Below are positions 32,204 to 43,181 of a stretch of DNA of 64,000 bases, piece by piece. The position numbers and the translations under genes were made by a program. The notes beneath the pieces are model-generated. The model worked only from the letters and a program-made list of their open reading frames with translations, did not search any database and was not told the origin of the DNA. The stretch is from Palaemon carinicauda (Eukaryota; Arthropoda; Malacostraca; Decapoda; Palaemonidae): NCBI RefSeq assembly GCF_036898095.1, contig NC_090761.1, positions 43,502,454-43,566,453 on the forward strand. The letters run 5' to 3'. Every line of letters starts with the position of its first letter. The stretch's first letter is position 1.

Positions 32204-32378
32204 TTTAGAGAGCTAAGATTCAATAAAACTTTAAAAGAAAATTCTTTTGCAGATTCTACTAAATAACAGAGGATTTTCAAGATAAAGTAACGGTGATACT
32301 CAAAAGCCAAGTGAGTGAGATACTATAATGTATACCCTATTTATATAAAAAGAGAAAAGAATCTAATTAACAAAAGTA

Positions 32379-32579
32379 TTATGCCTTAAACAATACATCA
32401 TAATGTCCAGGTCTATATAAAAGGTGAATGATAGGCTCTTTGTCTTCAGGGAAATCATGTGTTGCAACAGTTGCGCCGTCTCCTCTATCTAGGTACATGA
32501 CTCTAACTCCAACACCAAGGGCAGCAGTGAGAGCAACTATATGAAGGTGATCACACTCCCTGTACATTGGCTCCACTTC
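32379..32579 (-). CDS. OTUB1: Otubain (OTUB1-type deubiquitinase), last exon
   Basis: Otubain is a cytosolic OTU-family cysteine protease that cleaves Lys48-linked ubiquitin and inhibits some E2 enzymes. This minus-strand exon codes for the C-terminal part of the OTU fold: EPMYRECDHLHIVALTAAL, VRVMYLDRGDG, a DFPEDKEPIIHLLYRP strand pair, and the PGHYD box holding the catalytic His and the following Asp. It ends VLFKA and then TAA at 32379-32381. The exon begins after a good 3' splice site (T-rich tract, then TTTCAG, with the exon starting at 32579). The frame is intact and highly conserved, so it is probably a live gene. The catalytic-Cys exons were not found; they should lie at higher coordinates. 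A DIRS-derived tandem array starts about 147 bp into the upstream intron. Confidence 0.88.
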   Translation of the reverse strand, partial: EVEPMYRECDHLHIVALTAALGVGVRVMYLDRGDGATVATHDFPEDKEPIIHLLYRPGHYDVLFKA

Positions 32580-32726
32580 CTGAAATGAAATTTAGAATAC
32601 AGTGCTCTCGTAAAAAAAAAAATTCATAAATATAAACAATTGTTTCAACTACAGTCAACTCTCATTACCCTTGATTAATTAGTTTATGAAAACGGCCCCA
32701 CGCCCACAAGCCAGACTAGCCTCACT

Positions 32727-33165
32727 AACCTTCTCCAGAAGTGGGGCATCTCTTCAAAGAGGAAGTCTTCCCCGAATGTGGGTCCCCAACCTAAAAGGAA
32801 GACAAAGAAGTCTAGACATTTCCCTTGGCCTGCTCAACAACATCCCACTGTTTCTATGACCGCGGTGCCCCAGGTAGGCGGTCGAGGAGGTAAACCCTCC
32901 GATCAATCGAAGCAAGGAGACGCTTCCGGTAGGAGGGAGGCTCCAACAGGATTGTTGGACCTTCGATCCTTGGGCCCAAGGCCCAATTAAGATTGCACTA
33001 GGATGGAAACTAGTCATGTCTCCACCATCATTTCCTCAACTCTTCCAACACTCCAACCCCGTATTAGAAGAGTATACCCTATAGCTCTGGAGCATACAGG
33101 TTATAAGGAAAGCAAAGTCCATCAAATTCCAGGGAAGGCAGTTTTGTGTTCCCAAGAAGGACTCA
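32727..33165 (+). repeat. Array unit 0 (partial, 3' part only)
   Basis: Starts abruptly inside Gag (LLQKWGISSKRKS equivalent) after unrelated DNA. It carries the basic Gag tail and the RT-leading segment up to the unit junction GGACTCA. Confidence 0.9.
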
Positions 33166-34743
33166 GGAAAACCATCGAGACGGATGGCAGGGAGGCACCT
33201 CTGGAAGAAGATTACGATGTCGTATCGGAATTCCTTCCGTCTGTGCCGGCCCCGGAGCCGTTACCGTAGACATCTTCACCTTCTACCCCTCCATTGGACA
33301 ATACGAGCCAGGCGCTGGCCCATCTTACGGATTTAAGGGAGAACACTCGCAAATGAGGCGAAACAAGGGAAGCGAAATTCAAGAGAAAGCTCCATTTATC
33401 GCCTCCCAAGGGTCATTCAAGCAACCCAGAGAACAAGACCTCCTGACCTGCACCAAAACCAATCCCTGGAGGTATGCGGAGCTTATGCCGATTTTGAACG
33501 GTAAATTCAACATCTCAGAGAAGATGGGAACTGTCCCCTTACACGACATCCAGTTTTGTGTCAAGCTTTAACGCTTTTCCTAAATGTTTCATTCGACTGA
33601 AGCATGAACCAATGTCAAAAGAGGAGACAGAACCAAAGGAAGTCATGGTTTTCGACACAAATAAGGCACAGGCTCTCTTGTCAAGTAGCCTTAGAAAGGC
33701 GGGTTATTCGATGTTGAAAGTGTCCGCCTTGAGCAAGAAACACCGTACCTTTCTTGCTCCTGCTTCAATAGCATTCCCCTTTACGTGGAAGGCATTTAAA
33801 TCTGTTACCAAGGCAGTAGAGGCAGGCAAACCATGCCCTGCACTTGAGGAGTGCAGGCCTCTATCACTAGCCTTGCCCATGCAGGAGAAGGAATAGAAGG
33901 AAGTCCACATAACCTTCTCAGTAGGGAAACTGGACGCGGACATCGCTGGACGACAATTTAGCGAGAATCTCCCTAAACTTTCTGAGTTTCTCTTGTGCAA
34001 GGAACAAGAGACGAAGGAGAGACTTGCGGCCTCTTTATCCCTAAAAAACTGCATAGAGATGTGTGCAGGCCACCGAAGTACCCCAGACATGCTCATGGTC
34101 CTGGCTAAAATGCATATGGCCACCTAAGTAAAAGACCTGTATGCTTTTGTGAAGGCTAGGAGAGCCTGTAGGGAGTTTGTGTTGTCTACTGCAACATTGA
34201 AACGTGAACCTAGGAAGCTGATATCTTCCAACATCTGGGGTAAAGACCTCTTTCCAAACGAAGTAGTCAAAGAGGTAGTTGAGAAAGCCATCACGGAAAA
34301 GAGGAACCTTCTCCAGAAGTGGGGCATCTCTTCAAAGAGGAAGTCTTCCCCGGATGTGGGTCCCCAACCTAAAAGGAAAACAAAGAAGTCTAGACATTTC
34401 CCTTGGCCTGCTCAACAACATCCCACTGTTTCTATGACCGCGGTGCCCCAGGTAGGCGGTCGAGGAGGTAAACCCTCCAATACATCGAAGCAAGGAGAAG
34501 CTTCCGGTAGGAGGGAGGCTCTAACAGGATTGTTGGACCTTCGATCCTTGGGCCCAAGGCCCAATCAAGATTGGACTAGGATGGAAACTAGTCATGTCTC
34601 CACCATCATTTCCTCAACTCTTCCAACACTCCAATCCCATATTAGAAGAGTATACCCTATAGCTCTGGAGCATACAGGTTATAAGGAAAGCAAAGTCCAT
34701 CAAATTCCAGGGAAGGCAGTTTTGTGTTCCCAAGAAGGACTCA
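33166..34743 (+). repeat. Array unit 1 (1578 bp)
   Basis: 9 bp shorter than the others, missing a stretch in the GAGCTCCGTGAAGCTCC region near 33390. Longest frame 34149-34847 (232 codons), Gag: MKARRACREFVLSTATLKRE, NIWGKDLFPNEVVKEVVEKA, then a Lys/Arg-rich tail (PKRKTKKSRHFPWPAQQHP) and the PRIRRVYPIALEHTGYKESK-type lead to RT (here PTLQSHIRRVYP). Stops at 33894-33896 and 34124-34126 interrupt it. Confidence 0.9.
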
Positions 34744-36330
34744 AGAAAACCATCGAGACGGATGGCAGGGAGGCACCTCTGGAAGAAGATTACGATGTCG
34801 TATCGGAATTCCTTCCGTCTGTGCCGGCCCCGGAGCCGTTACCCTAGACATCTTCACCTTCTACCCCTCCATTGGACAACACGAGCCAGGCGCTGGCCCA
34901 TCTTACGGATTTAAGGGAGAACATTCGCAAATGAGGTGAAACAAGGGAAGCGAAATTCAAGAGAGAGCTCCGTGAAGCTCCACTTATCGCCTCCCAAGGG
35001 TCATTCAAGCGACCCAGAGACCAAGACCTCCTGACCTGCTCCAAAACCAATCCATGGAGGTATGCGGAGCTTATACCGATTTTGAACGGTAAATTCAACA
35101 TCTCAGAGAAGATGGGAACTGTCCCCTTACACGACATCCAGTTTTGGTCAAGCTTTAACGCTTTCCCTAAATGCTTCATTCGACTGAAGCATGAACCAAT
35201 GTCAAAAGAGGAGACAGAACCAAAGGAAGTCATGGTTTTCGACCAAGATAAGGCACAGGCTCTCTTGTCAAGTAGCCTTAGAAAGGCGGGTTATTCGGTG
35301 TTGAAAGTTTCCGCCTTGAGCAAGAAACACCGTACCTTTCTTGTTCCTGCTTCAATAGCATTCCCCTTTATGTGGAAGGCATTTAAATCTGTTACCAAGG
35401 CAGTGGAGGCAGGCAAACCATGCCCTGCACTTGAGGAGTGCAGGCCTCTATCAGTAGCCTTGCCCATGTAGGAGAAGGAATAGAAGGAAGTCCACCTAAC
35501 CTTCTCAGTAGGGAAACTGGACGCGGACATCGCTGGACGACAATTTAGCGAGAATCTCCCTAAACTTTCTGAGTTTCTCTTATGCAAGGAACAAGAGACG
35601 AAGGAGAGACTTGCGGCCTCTTTATCCCTACAAAACTGCATAGAGATGTGTGCAGGCCAACGAAGTACCCCAGACATGCTCATGGTCCTGGCTAAAATGC
35701 ATATGGCCACCTAAGTAAAAGACCTGTATGCTTTTGTGAAGGCTAGGAGAGCCTGTAGGGAGTTTGTGTTTGCTACTGCAACAGTGAAACGTGAACCTAG
35801 GAAGCTGATATCTTCCAACATCTGGGGTAAAGACCTCTTTCCAAACGAAGTAGTCAAAGAGGTAGTTGAGAAAGCCATCACGGAGAAGAGGAACCTTCTC
35901 CAGAAGCGGGGCATCTCTTCAAAGAGGAAGTCTTCCCCGGATGTGGGTCCCCAACCTAAAAGGAAGACAAAGAAGTCTAGACATTTCCCTTGGCCTGCTC
36001 AACAACATCCCACTGTTTCTATGACCGCGGTGCCCCAGGTAGGCGGTCGAGGAGGTAAACCCTCCGATCAATCGAAGCAAGGAGACGCTTCCGGTAGGAG
36101 GGAGGCTCCAACAGGATTGTTGGACCTTCGATCCTTGGGCCCAAGGCCCAATCAAGATTGGACTAGGATGGAAACTAGTCATGTCTCCACCATCATTTCC
36201 TCAACTCTTCCAACACTCCAACCCCGTATTAGAAGAGTATACACTATAGCTCTGGAACATACAGGTTATAAGGAAAGCAAAGTCCATCAAATTCCAGGGA
36301 AGGCAGTTTTGTGTTCCCAAGAAGGACTCA
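34744..36330 (+). repeat. Array unit 2 (1587 bp)
   Basis: Same content as unit 1, with Gag frame 35736-36434. It has one extra stop (ATGTAGGAG at about 35467-35471) before the shared TAG. It reads VFATATVKRE where most units read VLSTATVKRE. Confidence 0.9.
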
Positions 36331-37917
36331 AGAAAACCATCGAGACTGATGGCAGGGAGGCACCTCTGGAAGAAGATTACGATGTCGTATCGGAATTCCT
36401 TCCGTCTGTGCCGGCCCCGGAGCCATTACCCTAGACATCTTCACCTTCTACCCCTCCATTGGACAACACGAGCCAGGGGCTGGCCCATCTTACGGATTTA
36501 AGGGAGAACATTCGCAAATGAGGGGAAACAAGTGAAGCGAAATTCAAGAGAGAGCTCCGTGAAGCTCCACTTATCGCCTCCCAAGGGTCATTCAAGCGAC
36601 CCAGAGACCAAGACCTCCTGACCTGCTCCAAAACCAATCCATGGAGGTATGCGGAGCTTATGCCGATTTTGAACGGTAAATTCAACATCTCAGAGAAGAT
36701 GGGAACTGTCCCCTTACACGACATCCAGTTTTGGTCAAGCTTTAACGCTTTCCCTAAATGCTTCATTCGACTGAAGCATGAACCAATGTCAAAAGAGGAG
36801 ACAGAACCAAAGGAAGTCATAGTTTTCGACCAAGATAAGGCACAGGCTCTCTTGTCAAGTAGCCTTAGAAAGGCGGGTTATTCGGTGTTGAAAGTGTCCA
36901 CCTTGAGCAAGAAACACCGTACCTTTCTTGCTCCTGCTTCAATAGCATTCCCCTTTACGTGGAAGGCATTTAAATCTGTTACCAAGGCAGTGGAGGCAGG
37001 CAAACCATGCCCTGCACTTGAGGAGTGCAGGCTTCTATCAGTAGCCTTGCCCATGCAGGAGAAGGAATAGAAGGAAGTCCACATAACCTTCTCAGTAGGG
37101 AAACTGGACGCAGACATCGCTGGACAACAATTTAGCGAGAATCTCCCTAAAATTTCTGAGTTTCTCTTGTGCAAGGAACAAGAGACGAAGGAGAGTCTTG
37201 CGGCCTCTTTATCCCTACAAAACTGCATAGAGATGTGTGCAGGCCAACGAAGTACCCCAGACATACTCATGGTCCTGGCTAAAATGCATATGACCACCTA
37301 AGTAAAAGACCTGTATGCTTTTGTGAAGGCTAGGAGAGCCTGTAGGGAGTTTGTGTTGTCTACTGCAACAGTGAAACGTGAACCTAGGATGCTGATATCT
37401 TTCAACATCTGGGGTAAAGACCTCTTTCCAAACGAAGTAGTCAAAGAGGTAGTTGAGAAAGCCATCACGGAGAAGAGGAACCTTCTCCAGAAGAGGGGCA
37501 TCTCTTCAAAGAGGAAGTCTTCCCCGGATGTGGGTCCCCAACCTAAAAGGAAAACAAAGAAGTCTAGACATTTCCCTTGGCCTGCTCAACAACATCCCAC
37601 TGTTTCTATGACCGCGGTGCCCCAGGTAGGCGGTCGAGGGGGTAAACCCTCCGATCAATCGAAGCAAGGAGACGCTTCCGGTAGGAGGGAGGCTCCAACA
37701 GGATTGTTGGACCTTCGATCCTTGGGCCCAAGGCCCAATCAAGATTGGACTAGGATGGAAACTAGTCATGTCTCCACCATCATTTTCTCAACTCTTCCAA
37801 CACTCCAACCCCGTATTAGAAGAGTATACCCTATAGCTCTGGAACATACAGGTTATAAGGAAAGCAAAGTCCATCAAATTCCAGGGAAGGCAGTTTTGTG
37901 TTCCCAAGAAGGACTCA
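36331..37917 (+). repeat. Array unit 3 (1587 bp)
   Basis: Same content, with Gag frame 37323-38021. Private changes include RMLISFNIW for RKLISSNIW and MHMTT for MHMAT. Confidence 0.9.
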
Positions 37918-39499
37918 AGAAAACCATCGAGACGGATGGCAGGGAGGCACCTCTGGAAGAAGATTACGATGTCGTATCGGAATTCCTTCCGTCTGTGCCG
38001 GCACCGGAGCCGTTACCCTAGACATCTTCACCTTCTACCCCTCCATTGGACAACACGAGCCAGGCAATGGCCCATCTTACGGATTTAAGGGAGAACATTC
38101 GCAAATGAGGGGAAACAAGGGAAGCAAAATTCAAGAGAGAGCTCCGTGAAGCTCCACTTATCGCCTCCCAAGGGTCATTCAAGCGACCCAGAGACCAAGA
38201 CCTCCTGACCTGCTCCAAAACCAATCCCTGGAGGTATGCGGAGCTTATGCCGATTTTGAACGGTAAATTCAACATCTCAGAGAAGATGGGAACTGTCCCC
38301 TTACACGACATCCAGTTTTGTGTCAAGCTTTAACGCTTTCCCTAAATGCTTCATTCGACCGAAGCATGAACCAATGTCAAAAGAGGAGACAGAACCAAAG
38401 GAAGTCATGGTTTTCGACCAAGATAAGGCACAGGCTCTCTTGTCAAGTAGCCTTAGAAAGGCGGGTTATTCGGTGTTGAAAGTGTCCACCTTGAGCAAGA
38501 AACACCGTACCTTTCTTGCTCCTGCTTCAATAGCATTCCCCTTTACGTGGAAGGCATTTAAATCTGTTACCAAGGCAGTGGAGGCAGGCAAACCATGCCC
38601 TGCACTTGAGGAGTGCAGGCCTCTATCACTAGCCTTGCCCATGCAGGAGAAGGAATAGAAGGAAGTCCACCTAACCTTCTCAGTAGGGAAACTGGACGCG
38701 GACATCGCTGGACGACAATTTAGCGAGAATCTCCCTAAACTTTCTGAGTTTCTCTTGTGCAAGGAACAAGAGACGAAGGAGAGACTTGCGGCCTCTTTAT
38801 CCCTACAAAACTGCATAGAGGTGTGTGCAGGCCAACGAAGTACCCCAGACATGCTCATGGTCCTGGCTAAAATGCATATGGCCACCTAAGTAAAAAACCT
38901 GTATGCTTTTGTGAAGGCTAGGAGAGCCTGTAGGGAGTTTGTGTTGTCTACTGCAACAGTGAAACGTGAACCTAGGAAGCTGATATCTTCCAACATCTGG
39001 GGTAAAGACCTCTTTCCAAACGAAGTAGTCAAAGAGGTAGTTGAGAAAGCCATCACGGAGAAGAGGAACCTTCTCCAGAAGAGGGGCATCTCTTCAAAGA
39101 GGAAGTTTTCCCCGAATGTGGGTCCCCAACCTAAAAGGAAGACAAAGAAGTCTAGACATTTCCCTTGGCCTGCTCAACAACATCCCACTGTTTCTATGAC
39201 CGCGGTGCCCCAGGTAGGCGGTCGAGGGGGTAAACCCTCCGATCAATCGAAGCAAGGAGACGCTTCCGGTAGGAGGGAGGCTCCAACAGGATTGTTGGAC
39301 CTTCGATCCTTGGGCCCAAGGCCCAATCAAGATTGGACTAGGATGGAAACTAGTCATGTCTCCACCATCATTTCCTCAACTCTTCCAACACTCCAACCCC
39401 GTATTAGAAGAGTATACCCTATAGCTCTTGAGCATACAGGTTATAAGGAAAGCAAAGTCCATCAAATTCCAGGGAAGGCAGTTTTGTGTTCCCAAGAAG
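37918..39499 (+). repeat. Array unit 4 (last, joined to RT)
   Basis: Gag frame opens at 38911 and runs without a stop into RT to 40041 (376 codons). At CCCAAGAAG (ending 39499) it departs from the other units. Compared with DIRS-D, 17 nt around GGACTCAGACAAACTCAGAG are missing here, yet the frame remains open. Confidence 0.9.
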
Positions 39500-40041
39500 T
39501 CATTCTGGACTTGTTGCCACTCAACAAGTTCATAAGTAACAGCAAGTTCAGGATGTTTATCGTTCTACAAATAAGGACCCTGTTAAAAAAAGGGGCACTC
39601 ACAGTCTCGATAGACCTAACAAATGCCTATTGGCATCTTCTAGTCAGTCGCCCCCTCTCCTCCTACCTAGGATTCAAGTTACAGAAGATAAAGTATGTTT
39701 TAAGAGCCATACTCTTCGGACTAAACATAGTCCCAAGTATCTTAACGAAATTGGCAGACGCAGTCGTGCAACAACCACACTTAGAAACTGTTCAGGTAAC
39801 AAAGTACCTGAACGACTGGCTGGTGCGGGCAGCACCCAAAGCGGCTGGTCTGCAAGCATCCAAAGAAGTAACCCAGTTCCTGGAATATCTGGGATGCAAA
39901 ATCAACTTCAAGAAGTCTCGACTCTCTCCAGCTCAAAGGTTTCAATGGCTGGAAAACCATTGGAACCTGAGGTCACATTGTCTCTCCTTTCCCTTAGGTA
40001 AGAAGGAGGAGATCGCAGGGTCGGTCAAGAGACTGTTGTAA
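39500..40041 (+). pseudogene. pol: DIRS-C reverse transcriptase
   Basis: Continues the frame from array unit 4. RT motifs: VILDLLPLNKFISNSKFRM, ALTVSIDLTNAYWHLLVS, ILFGLNIVPSILTKLADAVV, and KYLNDWLVRAAP in the catalytic position (Asn for the first Asp of YLDD). CKINFKKSRLSPAQRFQWL follows. A stop comes at 40039-40041 and RNase H resumes in another frame. The Asn substitution and the stop argue that this copy is inactive. Confidence 0.85.
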
Positions 40042-40189
40042 TCCGACTGGATTTCAAGACGCTAGCAGGAAAGAGTACTGAACTCTCTCTCCAGTTCGCA
40101 GCAGTGACAGACCCAGTGTTAAGAGCACAGCTGAAAGTCGCGTCAGGAGTCTGGAGAAGTTACGCATCAAACGCTCGAAGAGATCTAAA

Positions 40190-41197
40190 ATGACCGATGT
40201 CGGCCTTACTTTGATCACTTTTCTACCCATGGTTGAAGGTCAAGAGCCTAATGAGGACTGTGCCCTTGCAACCACCTCTACCGTCAAAGATCGTCCACAT
40301 GGATGCCTCGACGGAAGAATGGGGATTTCACTCCCATCAAAGGAAAGTCCAAGGGACTTGGTCATCTCTGTTCAAGGCCCTTCTCATCTACCTTTTGGAA
40401 GCCATGGCAGTCCTGTTGACGTTGGGAAAACTCTCTCCACGCAGATCAGCCCTCATCAGGCTGATCTTGGACAGGGAAGTGATAGTGAGATATCTGAACC
40501 GAAAAGGCTCGAGATCGTCCCATATAATCCATGTGATATTAGCCATCCCTTGCCTAAAGAGATGGCACCTATCAGCAGTTCACTTACAAATGATCCGCAA
40601 TGTGCCAGCAGATGCTCTACTCAGGCTCAAGCCGATAGAGTCAGAATGGTCCACAGGCGCAGACTCATTCTCTTCCATCTTGGAACAAGTCCCGGAACTG
40701 CAGATCGACCTCTTCGTGATGAGCGTCATCAAGAAACTTCCTCGATATGTAGTCCCATACGAGGACCCTCTAGAGGAGATAACGGACGCCATGGCCCTAA
40801 TTTGGAACGGATGGACCCGGAAATTCCTGTTCCTTCCATCCAATCTCCTGCTGAAGGTCCTCAAACTGCTGACATACTTCCAAAGAACAGCAGCTCTAGT
40901 GGCTCCCAAATAGCCCAAGAGCAACTGGTTCCCTCTAGTGAGGAAACTGAGGCTGAGGCCGGCCCTTGTACCGAACCCAGCACTATCTCAAAGGGTTCAG
41001 AAGTTATCTGTCTTCCATTCATCACAGAGAACCCAAAACCTTCATTTCATGATTTTCTCGCCCTAGCGGTTAAGAAAAGATTTGGGATCTCAAATGGCAG
41101 TATAGACTTCTTAGAAGAATACAAGTCTAAGTCAACTAAAAGACAATATAAATCGTTTGGAAAAAGTGGGTTGCTTTTGTTAAAGCAAAAGGACTGA
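40190..41197 (+). CDS. DIRS-C overlapping frame with recombinase N-terminus
   Basis: A 335-codon frame overlapping RNase H for about 680 nt in phase +2, then carrying the start of the recombinase: FHDFLALAVKKRFGISNGSI and FLEEYKSKSTKRQYKSF. The overlapping part is Ser/Pro-rich and polar with no known domain. DIRS-D keeps the same frame open over two ORFs (44768-45208 and 45320-45505), and DIRS-A has a 480-codon equivalent. The recombinase part is well supported; use of the overlapping part as protein is inference. Confidence 0.55.
   Translation: MTDVGLTLITFLPMVEGQEPNEDCALATTSTVKDRPHGCLDGRMGISLPSKESPRDLVISVQGPSHLPFGSHGSPVDVGKTLSTQISPHQADLGQGSDSEISEPKRLEIVPYNPCDISHPLPKEMAPISSSLTNDPQCASRCSTQAQADRVRMVHRRRLILFHLGTSPGTADRPLRDERHQETSSICSPIRGPSRGDNGRHGPNLERMDPEIPVPSIQSPAEGPQTADILPKNSSSSGSQIAQEQLVPSSEETEAEAGPCTEPSTISKGSEVICLPFITENPKPSFHDFLALAVKKRFGISNGSIDFLEEYKSKSTKRQYKSFGKSGLLLLKQKD
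40233..40913 (+). pseudogene. pol: DIRS-C RNase H and methyltransferase-like region
   Basis: A 226-codon frame: IVHMDASTEEWGFHSHQ (RNase H first Asp), ALLIYLLEAMAVLLTL, REVIVRYLNRKGSRSS, LSAVHLQMIRNVPADALLRL, then the DIRS C-terminal region with LQIDLFVMSVIKKLPRYVV and FLFLPSNLLLKVLKLLTYFQ. The order matches DIRS-A. Codons 40233-40913 are overlapped by another open frame in phase +2 (40190-41197). Confidence 0.85.
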
Positions 41198-42025
41198 AAG
41201 AAATTTCAATAGACTTCTGTCTGTCCTTCTTTATCCACCTTCATAATCAAGGTCTGGCAGCTAACACGATAAGTACGTGTAAGTCAGCCTTCACTAGACC
41301 TCTTTTATATGCCTTTCAAGTGGATCTGACGAACGAAATCTTTAACAAGATCCCAAAGGCATGCGCTAGACTTAGGCCTGCAGCTCCTCCGAAGCCCATC
41401 TCATGGTCTTTGGACAAGGTTCTACATTATGCTTCATCTGTGAACAATGAAGATTGTTTTCTCAAGGATCTAACCCAGAAGGTTATTTTCCTGTTCGCTA
41501 TAGCCTCAGGGGCTAGAATTAGTAAAATAGTAGCCCTATCAAGAAATGAGGGCCACATTCAGTTCACAGAAGTGGGAGAACTGAGTCTCTTTCCTGATCC
41601 AGCTTTTCTCGCCAAGAACGAGCTACCCACTAAAAGATGGGGTCCCTGGAGAATCTGCGGTCTGAAGGAAGATATCTCTCTGTGTCCAGTAGTGTGTCCA
41701 AAGGTCTATCTTCGTAGAACTAAAGATTTCAGGGGAGGACAGCTCTTCAAAGGAGAAACCTCAGGATCAAACTTATCCCTAAAACAACTGAGGGCGAATC
41801 TCACCTAATTCATTCGCAGAGCGGATCCTGACAGTACACCCGCAGGTCATGATCCGAGGAAAATTGCTTCATCACTGAACTTTTTTCAGTATATAGACTT
41901 TGAGCATCTTCGCTCATATACTGGATGGAAATCATCCAGTGTTCTACAAACACTACGCTAAGAAAGTCCAGGAACTGAAGCATTATGTGGCGGCAGCAGG
42001 TAGTGTATTAAAACCTGTTGTCTAG
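41140..42025 (+). pseudogene. DIRS-C tyrosine recombinase, C-terminal part
   Basis: After a frameshift near 41150, the N-terminal core domain continues (LSFFIHLHNQGLAANTIST). The 162-codon frame 41320-41808 follows with DKVLHYASSVNNEDC, FLFAIASGARISKIVALS (first catalytic Arg) and SLCPVVCPKVYLRRT. Past a stop at 41806-41808, GHDPRKIASSL gives the HxxR box. The Tyr-bearing FYKHYAK-like segment is out of frame near 41940-41960. The final residues end at a TAG at 42023-42025. Closely related to DIRS-D recombinase but with different lesions. Confidence 0.85.
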
Positions 42026-42502
42026 TGCTGCGATGAACAGTTAATTGATTGGGACTATCAATTATGGTGAAAAGGTGTTGACACTTCCAGTGCGATACCT
42101 TTTAAGTGAGTGTCACCATTGTGACACTAAGACTGTTCAAAATCTCAGGTATGGAATTATACAGATAACACTTGTGCCGTGTGTACGTAGTACGCAGTGT
42201 TTATAGTATACAACATTTACAGAATTTATATTGGGAAAATTTAGCAAAATTTTCAGTTTTAGAGTGGCACTCATCATTTCTTCCCTTTCATGGAGGAAAA
42301 ATATTTTCTGTAAACGTTGCACGTATAATTCCTTTAACACGTTACATTCGTTTCACTCGTTATTCCATTTAGTTATTTATTCGAAATAAATGTCTATTAG
42401 AATGTAATTGCATCCTATTTCGCCCTGCAATTTGCACATTAAATATGCAAGAGTTCTCTTACTTATTTATTTAAGTAAACTTCATATCATTGTATGCTTA
42501 CA
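42026..42502 (+). repeat. DIRS-C terminal region, left palindrome arm
   Basis: Non-coding. It mirrors 43207-43676: GTGAGTGTCACCATTGTGAC, CACTTGTGCCGTGTGTAC, TTATTCGAAATAAATG and ATTGTATGCTTACAAA have reverse-complement partners in the right arm. It is probably the 3' terminal repeat of the DIRS family. Confidence 0.8.
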
Positions 42503-42742
42503 AACAATGGATATAGTTGACACTTACAGTATATTGTTCCAACAACATATACAAACCGTGTGACCGTTTGTATATCTGGTGGATACTTATGTTTGTTCAT
42601 ACAATATATGCTAACTTTGAGGCCCCTTTTCTACTGTCTAGTATGACTCTTCCCTGCAGGGGTCAGGAAGCACTAACATTGTCTATGATTAGTGGTAATG
42701 ACGGATCACAGGACGACATGGCTTGAGCCCAAAAAACGGATA
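42503..42742. other. Left-arm-only insertion including one hairpin arm
   Basis: About 230 bp with no partner in the right arm. It lies between ATTGTATGCTTACAAA and the shared ACGGAT word. Its end (from 42709) forms one side of the hairpin listed next. Confidence 0.65.
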
Positions 42743-42771
42743 TTTTTGGGTGAGATAGCCATGTCGTCCTG
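42709..42771. repeat. Strong hairpin with 27-29-nt arms
   Basis: CAGGACGACATGGCTTGAGC through CCCAAAAA (42709-42735) pairs with TTTTTGGG through GCCATGTCGTCCTG (42743-42771) around a 7-nt loop. A small internal mismatch follows GGCT. The outer arm word CAGGACGACATGGCT also occurs at 43153-43167 and 51541-51555. Confidence 0.92.
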
Positions 42772-43181
42772 ATGGACCCGCCCTCCTTTTCTATAGAAAA
42801 GGCCTTGGCAGGATCCCTCCCGAAACTACTATATCTGTAGCACCATGCTCAATGCTACTATGAATAACCGCCATCTAGATGCTCAATAGTAGTATGGGAG
42901 GAAGGGTAACCTTGATAATGGCTCCCCTTCTAATTTGCCACTCTTCCCCCTCGAAACGAAAACGCTATTAGGGGTGAAGATTGCTATGTGTTGTATCAAG
43001 ATATACGTCCCCTGATTTATGCGATATCCTTAAGAGAAGTTTTAAGGATATTCACGCCAGGAGTTGGAATTCTGGAGACCTAAAGGTAAATTCTCTGGGA
43101 ATATCACTGTAGTTCAAATATCCCTTGGAAGCTACTTATAGGAACCTTCCATCAGGACGACATGGCTATCTCGCCCAAAAA
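42743..43181. repeat. 439-bp sequence with 33-bp inverted ends (palindrome centre)
   Basis: The left end 42743-42775 and right end 43149-43181 are reverse complements with a single mismatch (GGGTGAG versus CTCGCCC). The interior has no ORF. It either caps the DIRS-C/D junction or is a separate non-autonomous element at the palindrome centre. Confidence 0.85.
42870..43181 (+). repeat. Centre repeat, copy 1
   Basis: Matches 51260-51567 in direct orientation, including GCCATCTAGAT, GGAGGAAGGGTAACCTTGAT, CTATGTGTTGTATCAAGATA and CCATCAGGACGACATGGCT, with roughly 90 percent identity by eye. Confidence 0.88.

Larger units (their letters stand above)
32727..39499 (+). repeat. Tandem array of a 1.59-kb DIRS-C gag-RT segment (about 4.3 copies)
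   Basis: The marker CCTTCTCCAGAAG recurs at 32729, 34307, 35894, 37481 and 39069, giving periods of 1578, 1587, 1587 and 1588. Each unit runs from the start of DIRS Gag to the first residues of RT (VHQIPGKAVLCSQEG), then jumps back to Gag. The last unit instead continues into RT at 39500. Copies are very alike. All share a TAG in QEKE-stop and a TAA in MHMAT-stop or MHMTT-stop, so they descend from one already inactive sequence. The left end is cut in mid-unit at 32727. Confidence 0.95.

Noticed and set aside
32727..39499. Cluster of tandemly duplicated host genes
   Set aside because: Units match DIRS-D Gag, share stop codons, and the last unit continues into DIRS RT.
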